From positions 22,309,076 to 22,373,075 of the forward strand of contig CM067343.1 of assembly GCA_034190875.2 (NCBI GenBank): a DNA stretch of 64,000 nt, in the 5' to 3' direction. Position 1 is the first letter of the stretch; the number at the start of each line of letters is the position of its first letter. A program made the position numbers and the translations under genes. The stretch is from Urechis unicinctus (Eukaryota; Annelida; Polychaeta; Xenopneusta; Urechidae). The notes under the pieces are model-generated. The model ran no database searches. It was not told where the DNA came from and worked only from the letters and a program-made list of their open reading frames with translations. Shown here piece after piece: positions 1-12,800 of the stretch.

Positions 1-57
1 CCACCAAATCAAGAAGCTGCATTGTCGGTTGATGGGGTGCCCTATGCAGACGTATGA
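1..57 (+). CDS. Possible 3' end of a coding exon cut by the window edge
   Basis: The window opens in a frame that stays open for 18 codons and stops with TGA at 55-57. The peptide ends in GVPYADV, which looks like a cytoplasmic tail with a tyrosine motif. No 5' context is available, so the protein cannot be identified. An open frame this short can arise by chance. Confidence 0.25.
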   Translation, partial: PPNQEAALSVDGVPYADV

Positions 58-829
<772 letters not shown>

Positions 830-830
<1 letters not shown>

Positions 831-1424
831 CTTCTTGGGGATGATCTTATTCAGCCGATAGAAGTGGCCTAGATTTACTTCAGGCGGCTCCAAAGGATTA
901 GTTGGACGTAGTTTCATACTGCCGTTGTATATGTCAATTTCAATAAGAGTGATACTACAGTACAAGTCGCCCCTCTCTTTGGAGTGGCTGTATAAAAGTT
1001 TATAGGGTTGACTTGTTCCAGCTGTAAAGGTTGGTCCAAAGATATTACAACAGCTTGTTGGTCAGCAGGCTTCCTTATTCACCAGTACTAGTGCTCACAC
1101 CAGGCCAATGATCTTACCATTAGATAACATGGTATATCCACAGCTTATGTCAAGTGAGTCTCGACCCCAATCACCGAACGACCACTTATATCCTATGCAA
1201 AGGGCACCACTTACTTCTGCCCAAATAGTAATGAGGTAATTCGTTTGCGAGTTTACGTGTTGTCTCAGGTCCCTACGTTGCCGTTTGTATTGTGCTTCAA
1301 CATACTTTTTATTAACAGCATCGTTATGCGATATTGGGTCTCCCAAATGAACGATTTTATTCTCTCTCATTTCAAGGTCACCAGTCATAATATCACCAGA
1401 GTGGTTTTTTTTGCCTTGGTCCAT
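830..1424 (-). pseudogene. Relic of a virus-like structural protein with a tail-fibre motif
   Basis: An open frame at 1424-1095 (109 codons) contains the pattern GDIMTGDLEM, then NKIVHLGDP, then DAVNKKYVEAQ. This pattern is widespread in phage tail-fibre proteins and also occurs in structural-type proteins of large eukaryotic DNA transposons and related viruses. Below 1095, after a stop, further protein-like sequence continues in another frame to about 830, with motifs such as LIEIDIYNG. At least one stop and one frame change separate the parts, so the gene is broken. Assignment to a Polinton-type element is inference, supported by a Polinton polymerase relic at 17.5 kb. The product would have been a virion or surface component, not a host protein. 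Confidence 0.5.
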
Positions 1425-1549
1425 AAATACTCGCTTTTATTGACATTTTGTAAAATGAAGAACAACACAAATAGGAAAGTCGTGATTGTTCAATAGATGT
1501 CCCTTATTATGCCTTCCAATGACATACTGTGTTCGTCAGAATTGAATTT

Positions 1550-1966
1550 TTGTCTAGTCTAGGTTTTTCGGGATTTTCTACGGAACGGTTGGACATATCA
1601 ACATGAAATTTAATGGGAATGATTGATCAAGTTAGGACACAACTACCAATCCAATTGCACGTGGATGCGTGGTGTTGGAGGCTTATGGGATCGGTTTTTC
1701 GTTGATTTTTTCTGTAACTATCTCCTTCATAACTACTGAAATTACAAACATATGAATTATATGGTTGTAACAAGCAATTATCGTAGCATGGAATAGGTGA
1801 AACAAATACTTGTTTACACCATTTGTACTTTGTATAATGTCATGTATTTTAGAGTATCTTTGTTACGAGTTCTCTCCTCGCTGATATTTCGGAAACGGCT
1901 GCATTTAAGCATTTACCGTATTAAAATTCAGTAAAAAAGGACGTTTGGTTGGAATGTTTTCTACTT
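1550..1966 (-). repeat. Dispersed poly(A)-type retroposon, copy 1
   Basis: About 410 bp match 24,858-25,353 at clearly related but diverged sequence, for example the shared stretches 'acatatcaacatgaaattt' and 'aattatatggttgtaacaa'. The 25-kb copy is bounded by a long T-run on the plus strand, which would be a poly(A) tail if the element lies on the minus strand. This copy lies between the two structural-protein relics at 830-1424 and 1961-2389. Confidence 0.6.
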
Positions 1967-2389
1967 TTTTGACACAGGATTAGCGATATTTGTGGTTATA
2001 CTATCACCAAAAGAGCCCTCATGGCCAACAACTTCAAGAAGCGTAGGGGGTGCTCCATCAAGCATATTGTGCGTGGTACTGACTTGATCGAGGTGGACGT
2101 AAAGTGGGTTACAGACGCTAAAGCCAGGGGCCATCATAACGATCTGAAGGAATCCATCTTCCAACCAGAGTTGGCTTATCAAGACCAACGTTTTTAACAC
2201 ACCGTAGCCACATTTTATAGCCCAATCATCAGGAATTGAGAGGCTGATATTCCCATCATGAGCATTATTCTCCAAAGTAAACCCTAGAGTTGTAAATCCA
2301 TCCTGCAGAAGTTTGAAGTTCAAGAGGCCAGGGGGCAAAATGACTCCTTCTTCTTTTCCTGTAGAAATTTGCCTCATTCTAATGGACAC
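1961..2389 (-). pseudogene. Relic of a second virus-like structural open frame
   Basis: An open frame of 142 codons lies on the same strand just upstream of the tail-fibre-like relic. It carries VILPPGLLNF near its start, IPDDWAIKCG in the middle and LDGAPPTLLEVV near its end, followed by a stop inside the border of the 1550-1966 retroposon. The composition and the 'LDGAP.TLLEV' segment resemble minor capsid or penton-type proteins of Polinton or adintovirus-like elements as I know them. I cannot confirm that without a search. The C-terminus appears to have been truncated by the retroposon. It may originally have formed one gene or an adjacent pair with the 830-1424 relic. Confidence 0.4.
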
Positions 2390-2564
2390 ATGTTTTAGTC
2401 AAAGATCTTGTTATAATAAGATACCCGACTCGGCAATTCGCACGACTAATTCCGTGACGCCGTGTAGGCAGCGCCCCCTACGTTTGTGGAAGCTACACGA
2501 CGCGCAACAGCCAACCAACTTCGTTATGACTCGCGAGTATGTTTGACAAGAAGTCAAACACAAA

Positions 2565-2830
2565 TGGGTATTTCTGCGCTGCAATTAACTGTTATAATTG
2601 AGAAGGGCCTTTCCACCCATGAAGTGAATGTTCTGTCACATGTTTCTGGCTATATTGCCCGGAAATTAAGTTGTGTGCAATATGCATAAACACAATCTCT
2701 GTAGTCAATGATATACATGACCAGAAGAATTACCGAAGTGCGAAGGAAGGGCTCGTTGTCCCAAGCAAATCACTAGTAGATGCATTATACAGGCTTAAAG
2801 AACATTGTCAGTGGAAGCCTGTGTTGTAAG
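2565..2830 (+). pseudogene. Fragment of a P-element/THAP9-like transposase C-terminal region
   Basis: Two partly overlapping frames read like the C-terminal zinc-binding part of P-type transposases. One has NVLSHVSGYIARKL. The other has a CAIC cysteine pair, then KEGLVVPSKSLVDALYRL, and stops at about 2828. In THAP9 and P transposases a 'VL.YI.G(F/Y)' segment is followed by a CxxC pair and a 'GGL..PS..V' stretch, which is the resemblance used here. A frame change between the two halves marks it as decayed. No terminal repeats were found around it. Some other THAP-class transposase is possible. Confidence 0.4.
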
Positions 2831-3289
2831 CATTCTAGCCAAAGATATCTCATTAGAGAAACGCCAATGTGAATCATGCAGGTGTCATTTTTCTGTGATA
2901 TGTACTATGGGGAACATCAGGTTGAACCATTCCTTGTAAGTTAAGGGACCATAAGGAGAGAACAAAATCGTAAGATATTGACATTTTCCCACACAATTTG
3001 TGCTCTTATTTCTTTTAGTTGATGTTGTATGTGTAGATTTCCGAAAATCCAATTTGTTTACTCAGTTCCTTGAAAGCCCTCTATGGCAGATGTTCAAGGA
3101 CTGTTCTATCATAAATCCACACCAGTATATAGGACTACAGCACTTTAGATTGTAGTGGTGGGGAGAGCCTTTCGAACAGGGTGAGCAAACATCTTTTATA
3201 AGCTGCCAAGGGGGGAAGTAGTCACACGGGTGAGGTTGCGTCCCATAACCGCTACCATGTATACTACTACTACATAATGAAATATGTAT

Positions 3290-4150
3290 TCAAACTACTC
3301 ACGCCGTTACAAAATAATCCCTGTATTCGTTTGTATTAAGGTATGCTCCCTGTATCATTGAAACTAGGCCGGGGCTTCCGGGCTTGATCTCCATTGATCT
3401 TAGACACTCTAATACAGGTGTAATCTGGCCCAACACAATCTTTTGTAACCCAAGTTACGGTAAGGGGCATGGTAGCTAACACAAAAACACATGGCACATA
3501 AAATGATATTGTACAATGTGAAGAATGATTTAACAGTCAGGGACTACTCCACAAATGCTGATGCATCCTCATTGAGCTGTCACACGGTTAGAACTATATT
3601 ACATTACTCACGGAGGGGTATCTCAACCGAATGCGAATTCGCCAAGTTAAAAATCTCACCTCCCTTTCCACGATTAAAGACCAGTTTGGTGCAACAGAGG
3701 ACTATTAACATGATGAGGTTGCATGGAAGGCATGACCAGCCTGAAGCAGTGCTGATCAATGCGGAAATGGACCCAGCTTTCCACGTATGACCCTCTTTTC
3801 CATACATAACAAATTATGGATCGCTAGCCTTAGCTACCCACCTGTACAATATCAAGCGTGAAACCCGCTGATCTAAAAAAACCTTCGTGACCGGCTGACT
3901 TTGCTAGAGCGTAACTTCAAGTAGTTTGTGCAGAAATGCACTCACTGCGAACACATTGATCGAAACGTCATTTGTAATACAACCCACATAAAATAGGAAA
4001 TCTCTCCGAAGTGTCAATATTAAAGAGCTTGACCGGGCTGGATGTTGTTTGTCTGCCATTCTGTCTTAGTACCAACGGACAGCTAGACAAGTTAAGATGG
4101 AACAAGGGGAATTCTATTGAAATATTTGCTATTATGAATAAATAATGTAT
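3290..4150. repeat. Dispersed 0.86-kb repeat family, copy 1
   Basis: The segment closely matches 26,449-27,333 over its full length. Shared landmarks are 'aggccggggcttc', 'acatggcacataaaatgat', 'tctcacctccctttcc' and 'gcttgaccggg'. A third, more diverged and partial copy lies at 21,960-22,560. Copies contain a roughly 90-codon open frame in places, but it is not maintained between copies, so I treat it as non-coding. Confidence 0.8.
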
Positions 4151-4479
4151 TTAGTAGTATAGAGAGTGGTGGTTCCGGCACCGTACCTCATCCACACTAC
4201 TCACCCCTCTGGCAGCTTATACAAGATATTTTTGCTCACTGTAAATAGCCTAGGACCCGACCCGCCAAACGGGACCGAGGGCCCTGCTAGTTTGTAGGTA
4301 AACTAGTGTGCCTATAGGCCAAGGTTTCTACGCCGAATATGACTAGCCCTTAGTCTTTCTTTGTCTTTAGGGTGGCTTTACACCTGTACGAATATATTTA
4401 GCCCCGGGATATCCTCTATGGTTTTTGCGTTTTGCCTGCCGGATAGACGGACTTTTAGATCACGGGTGCACTTCTTCAA

Positions 4480-5127
4480 CAGTTTGCCTTTCACAAGCTC
4501 GTGTGACACTTGCTAATAAGTACCTCTTGGCGATCCACTCGCTCCATAATATCATCGTTTTTAACCTACTGATCTCTCACCATGTCCTTCAGTTCCACAA
4601 GGTCATTGTAATTAATCTCCATATCAACATCAATCAGTGTCAGATCTATTATATCGTCTTCTATATAATCTGTATCTTACTTCAACTCATTAACACAACC
4701 TTCAAGTTCAGTAATACGCTCTTCGGTGTTCATTTCTGTATCTCATACCCTCGTTTATTCAATAGATCAGTATATACAGCATGCAAATGTCCGCGCAATT
4801 AAAATTATTCTGTATTGAGGCGGGTCAATATCATTAACAGTCGGCTCAATGGCAAAGAAGCACCCAATTTATGTCATATACCTTCCAATGGTTTGTCCTT
4901 TCCACGTTGGATCAGCGCCTTTTTTCATCAATTGAAACAGTCCTTTGCGCTTTTACAGATGTAGCCTTAATTTTGCCCTTCATTTGAGTATATTTTGTGA
5001 TCTCAGCTAAAATGATTTTAAACTCATGATCCGAGGTATTACCAGCTTCAAGTGCTGTTGATACAATGTCAGCAATGGAATTCATTTTGCTCTGCACTAG
5101 AATGCAGATCTGATCATGTTTTTTCAC
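4480..5127 (-). pseudogene. Relics of two small coiled-coil proteins of a Polinton-like module
   Basis: Minus strand 5127-4912 is an open 71-codon frame beginning KKHDQICILVQSK and continuing with NSIADIVSTALEAG. It resembles a small protein found near Polinton-type genes in invertebrates ('KHDKI..LAKSKLNSI' pattern), recalled from experience rather than searched. Just downstream, about 4728-4480 reads as an acidic coiled coil starting with MNTEERITELEG but interrupted by stops. The order and spacing fit consecutive small genes of one decayed element, together with the 0.8-2.4 kb relics on the same strand. Confidence 0.35.
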
Positions 5128-5129
5128 CT

Positions 5130-6500
5130 TGTCATTTTACTTGGCTTGCGCTTTCATAATTGTCGAATTTCTAGTCCATTTCTGCTATCTTGGATTAAAT
5201 AGAACTCAACATTATTTTTTAACTGAACTAAATAATTGTTGTTAAAATGTATTATTTATGATTTACATGTCAAATTTGGTGCTGAGTTCAATTTGTTTTA
5301 CCTGGTAATTAACGAATGCATTGCATGAATATCCTGTGCATCTCTGGGTTTGGTTATTGTGGCAACTGATGTACTTTACATAAAAATAGCCTGTTATTTG
5401 TAGTAGTGCAAGAGCAAGGGCCAAATGTTAATGGGATAAGCGAGATCAGAATTACCAAAAGTATTCAAACTGTGACTGGAGACATGTTGTATATATGAAT
5501 ATCATCTTTCATGCGCTCTATGCTTGTCAGACAATGCAGGGTGTCCAAAAAGATATATTTAATAGACAACGGTAACGACATATATGTCATTATTTTCTTA
5601 AATCGGCTTGCAATGCATAGGACTAGATTAAAAAACAAACGGAAAGGAAATTATATTTTAATTCTGTTTCTTGATGTATCTTGCGGAAAAAAGCACATTG
5701 AAACCTAATCAGTCACAAAGCTTGTGTCCGACAATTGCATCCATAATGTCCTAAGAGTTAAGATTACCGATTACCAGGCAGTGCCAGAATGTGACATTGT
5801 GACTGTCCGCTTCATTCTGTGTCATAATATAGTTCCAAGTTTTTCGCCAATACGTTATTTTACTAGAAAGTCTTACGAAATATAATATGAGCGAAAATTT
5901 GAATATTTATCAGCATGTCCGTTCGTTTACACGACGACGTCAGTGACCACAAAGAAATTTTGCTTTAATTCAGCCGCTGTTAAAAAGTTACAAAATTATG
6001 GGGGACCTTTTCAGTAAAATATCAATGGCTAGTCGCCACCCGAGGTAAGCTTTGATGCCAAGTCCCACATCTGAGTCTAGATGTTGGGGATTGCAAATCC
6101 TCTTCTTTATTGCCTTCGAATTGAACAGACAGAAGAATTGTTCGTTGAATACAGACACATGTGTTTCGTTTTGCTTCTTTTCACAATCAACGTTAATTTT
6201 GTTACCTTAACCGCATTGGCGCGTTGTTATAGCTTTGAGCTGTGGCACAATGACTTGATCATGCGGAAAATAGCAACTCTTCAGAACGTGCAGGATCTCT
6301 AATTTTATAAGATAATCATTGCAAAGTGTTCAACGTATTCGCCTTTCTTCGTCCAGTACATACACTGACCAACGACGACTGTCTGAAATCGGTGTATATT
6401 GATAAATACGAACTTATAACTGCACAGTTGTAAAATAACTCCAACATAGAATAATTGCAATTAACTACCCGAAGTAAGGATCCAGGGACTACCGTTATTT
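5130..6500. other. No gene seen
   Basis: AT-rich sequence with only short open frames of no recognisable character. I found no repeat shared with the rest of the window. Confidence 0.5.
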
Positions 6501-6609
6501 GATGTTATAAGCATTTTAATGGCGATTGCAGAGTATTCCTTGATAAACACGGGACATATCCCCGTTCTTCAGAGGATCAAATCGTTTTGTTGTGAAGAAG
6601 GCAAACATA

Positions 6610-7980
6610 TTGATGCGATGCCAAAGATGTTGTTGTTCATTGCAACAAAAAGAATCCCTGAAAGCATAGCTTGGACATTGTTTCATATTACGATGTACAA
6701 AGTCAAGATAGGACTGGAACGACCACGGGCTTTGTCACAATGAACTCAAAGCCGAGCATCCCTGAGGGATTTTGTGGCGGAATACCTCTGCACAGTAGAT
6801 TGGCTGAGACCAAAGATGTAGACAAAGATCACAGTGCCGACAAATATGAACCTAGCCGTGGATAACGACACCAAGTAATACATGTATGATATTGTGATGA
6901 TTGTCCGTTCAAGGCTGTTAAATGAGTAGTGCGTTATTTGTGAGGTAAAGGTTGTAATAATTGCTTATTTGCATAATTAATTATTAACATTTGGTTCGCT
7001 TGGCCGCTGTGCTTTATAAACTCAGCCTTTCATGTCTATACCGGCATTTATTGAACCTGTAAGTCGACCTTTTGTGTGAGATTTCAATACAGCACTCACC
7101 ATGACGCGGACGCCAAATATTCCTAAGAAAAACGGCGGCTAATACTTGCTAATATTTCACAAACATTTCGAAGCATTAATGAACCCATATTTTCTACCTA
7201 CCATCGATGTACCTACTCTCTCGTCATTGCTTAATCATTTCATCTAACTTATGCTGTGTGGGCGTTTTTGACGTGATATCAATGGTTGATGCTGACCATG
7301 ATTGTATTGACTCCATGGCTATCATGATATAAATCATCTGTTCTTACACTCATTGTGTAATTTCATATATTTTAAATAATGATATAAATCCATTGACCTA
7401 CAATCCAACTCAAAAATAGCAACGCTGTAGTTCTTTGACTCAACACACGAATATCACAAATGTCTTGGCTTCATCTCAACAAAATTTAAATGGGCCATCG
7501 TCCAAAAAATACCGCCGTTTCTCAGTGGATGGATTACTTCCGTGTGGCGAGGGCGAAAGTGTGCATGCACAGTTTACTGTTACATACACCCTCAGCTGGG
7601 AATCTCTCTGTGATTCGGTCGTAGAACACCTCGCACTTAGGCTTGGTATGGTAAAAATGTGTAAACAAATGACAAGGTGCTGCCAAATGCATATTTCCAA
7701 AAAGTGACCTACAGTTGTGATGAAGTCAAGTATATTGATGCCCGAGATGCCGTTGATCACACTTATCATCGCAGCAAAAGGAATCCCCGAAAGGATAGCT
7801 TGGACATCGTTTCATATTACGATGTACAAAGTCAAGATAGGACTGGAACGACCGTGGGCTTGGTGACAATAAACTCAAAGCCGAGCATTCCTGAGGAATT
7901 TTGTGGCAGAATACCTCTGCACAGTAGAAGACATCACGTGGCCCCAATAGCTCACTACCAGAATCTCCTATCTAGATACT
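6610..7980. repeat. Repeat block, first copies of two duplicated segments
   Basis: A segment around 6620-6800 recurs around 7760-7935 (shared 'tcatattacgatgtacaaag' and 'aaagccgagcat'). The segment 7130-7715 recurs at 8520-9110, offset by about 1390 bp (shared 'ctaccatcgatgtacctac' and 'cgtccaaaaaataccgccg'). The open frames inside are not conserved between copies. Confidence 0.75.
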
Positions 7981-8049
7981 GAAAAGGAGATAGAGGACAT
8001 TTTGCCTATCAAATTATTTCGAATCTTTACATCAATCAACGAGTAATTA

Positions 8050-8381
8050 TTATGGCTGCTTTACTAGAAATATATTCGCCCACTTTAATGGACACAACCA
8101 CGGAATCACGAGCCGCTCGATTACAACTAGAGCCAGTACAACTGCCAGACAGATGCCAACCGCATACTCGACGTCATAATTGAACATCTCAGCGGTGGTG
8201 GAAAGGACCATAATGGCGGACAGGAAAGACATCTGCAGACGAGCATTGTAGGCAGAATTCGGAATTGAAGGATTTCAACGAGGAATTGTCTAGTGGTGCA
8301 CTGTCGTCCCCAAGAGAATGCATGGTAGGCATCGATTAACAAGACGATCAGGAAGATGACGAAGACGATGTATTCAGACAA
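8050..8381 (-). CDS. Two short frames with predicted membrane helices, unrecognised
   Basis: Minus strand 8381-8127 begins SEYIVFVIFLIVLLIDAY, a plausible signal anchor. The overlapping frame 8232-8050 has VGICLAVVLALVVIERLVI, a plausible transmembrane helix. Together they could be exon pieces, or a frameshifted small membrane protein, located in the spacer between the two copies of the 7130/8520 duplication. I recognise no family. Hydrophobic frames are common by chance in T-rich sequence, so confidence is low. Confidence 0.2.
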
Positions 8382-8519
8382 GTGTTAGGCGTTCATTTCG
8401 TCGTTATCTACAATTATGTCATGATCGTCATATTCTCTTTCACCTTAATCGAGCTTGGATGTCTTAGTAAATCATCGTCGTGTAATAAATATATACCAAT
8501 GTATGTTTCTTGACCTCTG

Positions 8520-9110
8520 AAAAGGCGACTTATACTTGCTAATATTTCACAAACATTTCGAAGCATTAATGAACCCATATTTTCTACCTACCATCGATGT
8601 ACCTACTCTCTCGTCATTGCTTAATCATTTCATCTAACTTATGCTGAGTGGGCGTTTTTTTGCGTAATATCAATGGTTGATGCTGACCATGAGTGTATTG
8701 ACTCCACGGCTATCATGAAATATAATCATCTATTCTTACACTCATTGTGTAATTTCATATATTTTAATTAATGATATAAATCCATTGACCTACAATCCAA
8801 CTCAAAAATAGCAACGCTGTAGTTCTTTGACTCAACACACGAATATCACAAATGTCTTGGCTTCATCTCAACAAATTTAAACGGGCCATCGTCCAAAAAA
8901 TACCGCCGTTTCTCAGTGGATGCATTACATCTGTGTGACGAGGGCGAAAGTGTACATGCACAGTTTACTGGTACATACACTCTCAGCTGGGTATCTCTCT
9001 GTGATTCGGTCAAAGAACACCTGGGTACTTTGGCTTGGGTTAATCCAAATGTGTAAACAAATGACAAGGTGCTGCCAAATACATATTTCCAAAAGGTGAC
9101 CTACAGTCAG
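8520..9110. repeat. Second copy of the 7130-7715 segment
   Basis: Direct repeat of 7130-7715 with scattered substitutions and small indels, separated by about 800 bp of unrelated sequence. See the block entry at 6610-7980. Confidence 0.8.
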
Positions 9111-9119
9111 ATAACAAAA

Positions 9120-9879
9120 AAACAACTGAACATGGAAATTATTATATGAATAAATAACCGTTGGTGCATATTACGTGCTTTACATGATCCTGTTGCAATG
9201 AAATGTCCATTTAGTGGACCTACTACGACCCAGCCCTAAGATAACAAAGAAGTACAATATTTAAGATATTTTGGAGACTGGACTTGTAATATGGTCATAT
9301 GACTGAGCCACATTGTAAAGTGGTGAACATGTGATGTTGTCATATGTTTGAAGATGACCCGTTAATTCCATGGGTAACATATAGGTCCTCCTAGCTTTCC
9401 GCATATTTCTCACATGCTACGCTTTCAATATCTGGCCAGCCTTAATGATGAAGCGTTCACGCTTCATGAAAAGGGGAACAAAGTTAACGCGTTGATTGAG
9501 CATACTTCATTAGGACTAAATCAATTACATAATTAAACCATCATTGATCAATGTAACATTTATTGCATTACTTAACTCTCAATGAAAAACATAAAATCAA
9601 CACACGAACAATACGTAATCAATTACTTTAACAACCATCAGTGAGTTAAATAAAAGCAATTGCTTAACCACTGAAATATACAAGGGTTTCCTCTTTTCAA
9701 ATAATCCAAGATAAAGTCAGCTCATCTCAACAGAGACTGGATTTCATGCAGTGATGTGTAACTAACTTCTTTCACTGAACGAACCACGTTGTTTGCTACA
9801 CAGTTGCTATTGCTACATGAAAATGAGCTGATATGGTTTGCAAGGCCATTGTCTAGCAAGTATACTGGATCACAAACAA
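9120..9879. other. Spacer downstream of the NLR gene, no gene seen
   Basis: AT-rich spacer lying 3' of the minus-strand NLR gene. It probably includes that gene's 3' untranslated region. I did not find a clear repeat or coding signal. Confidence 0.5.
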
Positions 9880-12800
9880 CTAAGCATGAGAAAGGATACA
9901 TAAATTATCGATTAAACGTTTCATGTGGCTAGGGACGTCTGGCATTAGGTAGCTGCTGTGAATTAACAGCGCGTAATATATACTCATTGGATTGCTTTCC
10001 ACAGTCAACAGACTGCCTGACCAGCCGGCTGCTAGACTGTCATCAATGACATGCCCAGAATGTCGTGTTGCGATTAGATGACTGAGGCGAGTGCACCTGC
10101 GCTCTGTTAACTCGTCAAGAACTTCATTTATAATCACTGTAACACCTATGCCCATTAGTGCCAGGCGGGTGAGTTTGGGATGCCTCGCTGCTAGTCGTCC
10201 TATGTCTCTTAGCAGTGATTTGGATGGTGCACTGAACCAGAACGTCACCCAAAGCTCCTCTAAATGCAAAGCGCGTTCGAGCAGGCGGAGTAGAAGGGCT
10301 CGGTAATCTGATTGGCTACTTAGTACAAATGTCAACGATATGGATTTCAGTTCGTGGTTACGACATATAATATCGCGCAGACATTCATAATCTGACAGAC
10401 GAAAGCAACACATCCGTAGTCCCATGGCGGGTAATGTCGCCGTGTTCAGCTCAGAACATGCGAGGACGCGTCCTCCATTGCTGGAAAGAGCTTGCTGCGC
10501 CGTGACGTTAAACAATACAATATCCCGGCCCACATGCATGAACTCTGTGACGTTTGCCAGACAAGAAGATGGCGGTATGTGACAATTCTGTGAAACGGAG
10601 AGCCAAGTCTCACCATTGGCAACAAGCATTAAAACAGGCTGTAAATTCACAGTGTTTCCAAAAAGCTATAAGAGAATTGTCGACTGAAGAGATTATCTGA
10701 GGCAACATGCCTCATGTGAAAATGGCAAGACCGAAGGAACTTTCAAAGGCGATAAAAAAAGACCGTGAGGTATTGTTAAGATACGGCGGCAACAGCTAGC
10801 GTCAATTTGAATAATGGAACGGATGGAACTTCAGGTTAGTCAGGTCAAATTGTGAAACAAATCCGTAATACTTACATCGTTTCCGGTATTGTATAAGCTA
10901 AGTGCTCTACTTCCAGTTGACTCTATCAGCCGAATAGTGGCTGCCTCGTTTAACCTCCCGTGCACAGCCAACATCTGTATCGGGACTCCCATCGCGGCTT
11001 CGCATATCCCATCTATATTCAAATCTACACAGCAACAACTCGCATTAGTTTCAAACTATTATTTTCTCCTCTTGAATGGCAGAAGTCATACAATAATTGA
11101 GACAGAAATCCCCGATGTTTTACCTCGACCGTGGATGAACAAGAATAGATTTCCCAGTTCGCTCAAACCTGACAGAAGAGCTTTCATTATGACTATGTCC
11201 ACCTCACAAGTGACTTCTGCAACAGCAGTTACAGATGGGGAAGGATCGACGTTTGACTCTCTGTGTACCGCCACTTCCCCTTCAAGCAACAACAGGACAG
11301 ATATGATCACCACTTGGACTATATCATTAATAAACAGATATATCTTGGGGTAAACCAACACAAAAAATACACTCCTGATTAATGCACGGGTGAAAATAAC
11401 GCATATTGCACGGAGGCTTATACACTGCCTCATACACTTCACCTCAAAGAGCCTCATACACTTCACCTCAAAGAGCCTCATACACTTCACCTCAAAGAGC
11501 CTCATACACTGCACCTCAAAGAACCTAGTACACTGCAACTCACAGAGCCCCATACACTGCACATCCAAGAACCTCGTACACTGTACCTCACAGTGCCTCA
11601 TAAAATGCACATCAATGAGCCTCATTCACTGCACCTCACAGAGCCTCACATACTGCATCTCAAAAACATCGTACACTGTACCTCAGAGCGTAATACATTA
11701 TCCACCACAAAGACTCAAAGTATCGTACACTGTACCTCACAGAGCTTTGTACATCGTACCTCACAGAGCCTAATACATTGTACCTTACAGAGCCTCGTAC
11801 ACTCTACCTCACATAACCTTATTTACTCAACACCGTGTCTCACAGATCCCCTTACAGAGCTTCATCCACTGGCCCTCTCGTGTCATCATATTAAGTATAA
11901 TTTTAATTTTAATTCACCGACCCTTATCCTCAATAACAAGACAGATTTTTTTTTATATACAGATTTATGAACCTGATTTTACTCATAGCAATTAGCAAGT
12001 AGGGTGCTTACATCCGTTTATTGTAATATGTTGGGTGATGTCCTGTCGACACACGCCTGAAACAACCCACTGCAGGAGGGATACGTCCTCTCCCCCCAAC
12101 CATACTAATGAGACCATCCTCACGGTGGTCGAGTAGTCGGTGAGCTTAATAGTAACCAGCGTTGCACCTGTCACAAATATCACATAGCCGCTGCACTCAA
12201 TGCCTTTATATAAACAGGTAATGAGATTATTAATCCTGATTGTGTAAAACATGTTACACCGATTTAAATAAAACAGAGGCGTCCTGTAACTTAACCGAGC
12301 CTGATATACTCTTCACTTATCTCAAATGACATGCCAACACTTGATACCTTTTCGGTGCACTTTGAGTCTGACCTCCCCAGTATTGCGACATAATTGTGTT
12401 AAGACGTCCTGCAGTATGCTTGCTGGCACTCCGTCATTATATACCACCGATGTAGATAGATTGCTAGAATTCTGTCCGCGGTACGCCTTGATTGATTCTG
12501 TGTAAGATTAATGTTATTTTGCATTATGATATGAACGCTAGAAGGCGGGGAAAATGAGATAAATTAAGGCTCTGTTCTAATGTACACCGCATACTACAAC
12601 ATGCACAAACCTGGTTCGAGGATAATGTTGAGACTAATTCTGTCATTGCAGAGCCAGGCCAGTATTCCTTGGATGACAGTCGTTGACTCTTTGCCACTGT
12701 GATAAGCCACAGTAACTGACAAACTCCGACCGTCTAAGAAAATCGTTCCTATACCTGCATGCATGGATGCATGTTAATGTTGGACCATCATTTTCTTAAT

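Noticed and set aside
4425..4802. 125-codon plus-strand frame
   Set aside because: It is antisense to the coiled-coil relic on the minus strand, and its composition is that of a shadow frame.
11086..11625. 179-codon minus-strand frame with an octapeptide repeat
   Set aside because: Generated by the 24-bp minisatellite in an NLR intron; no splice sites support it as an exon.
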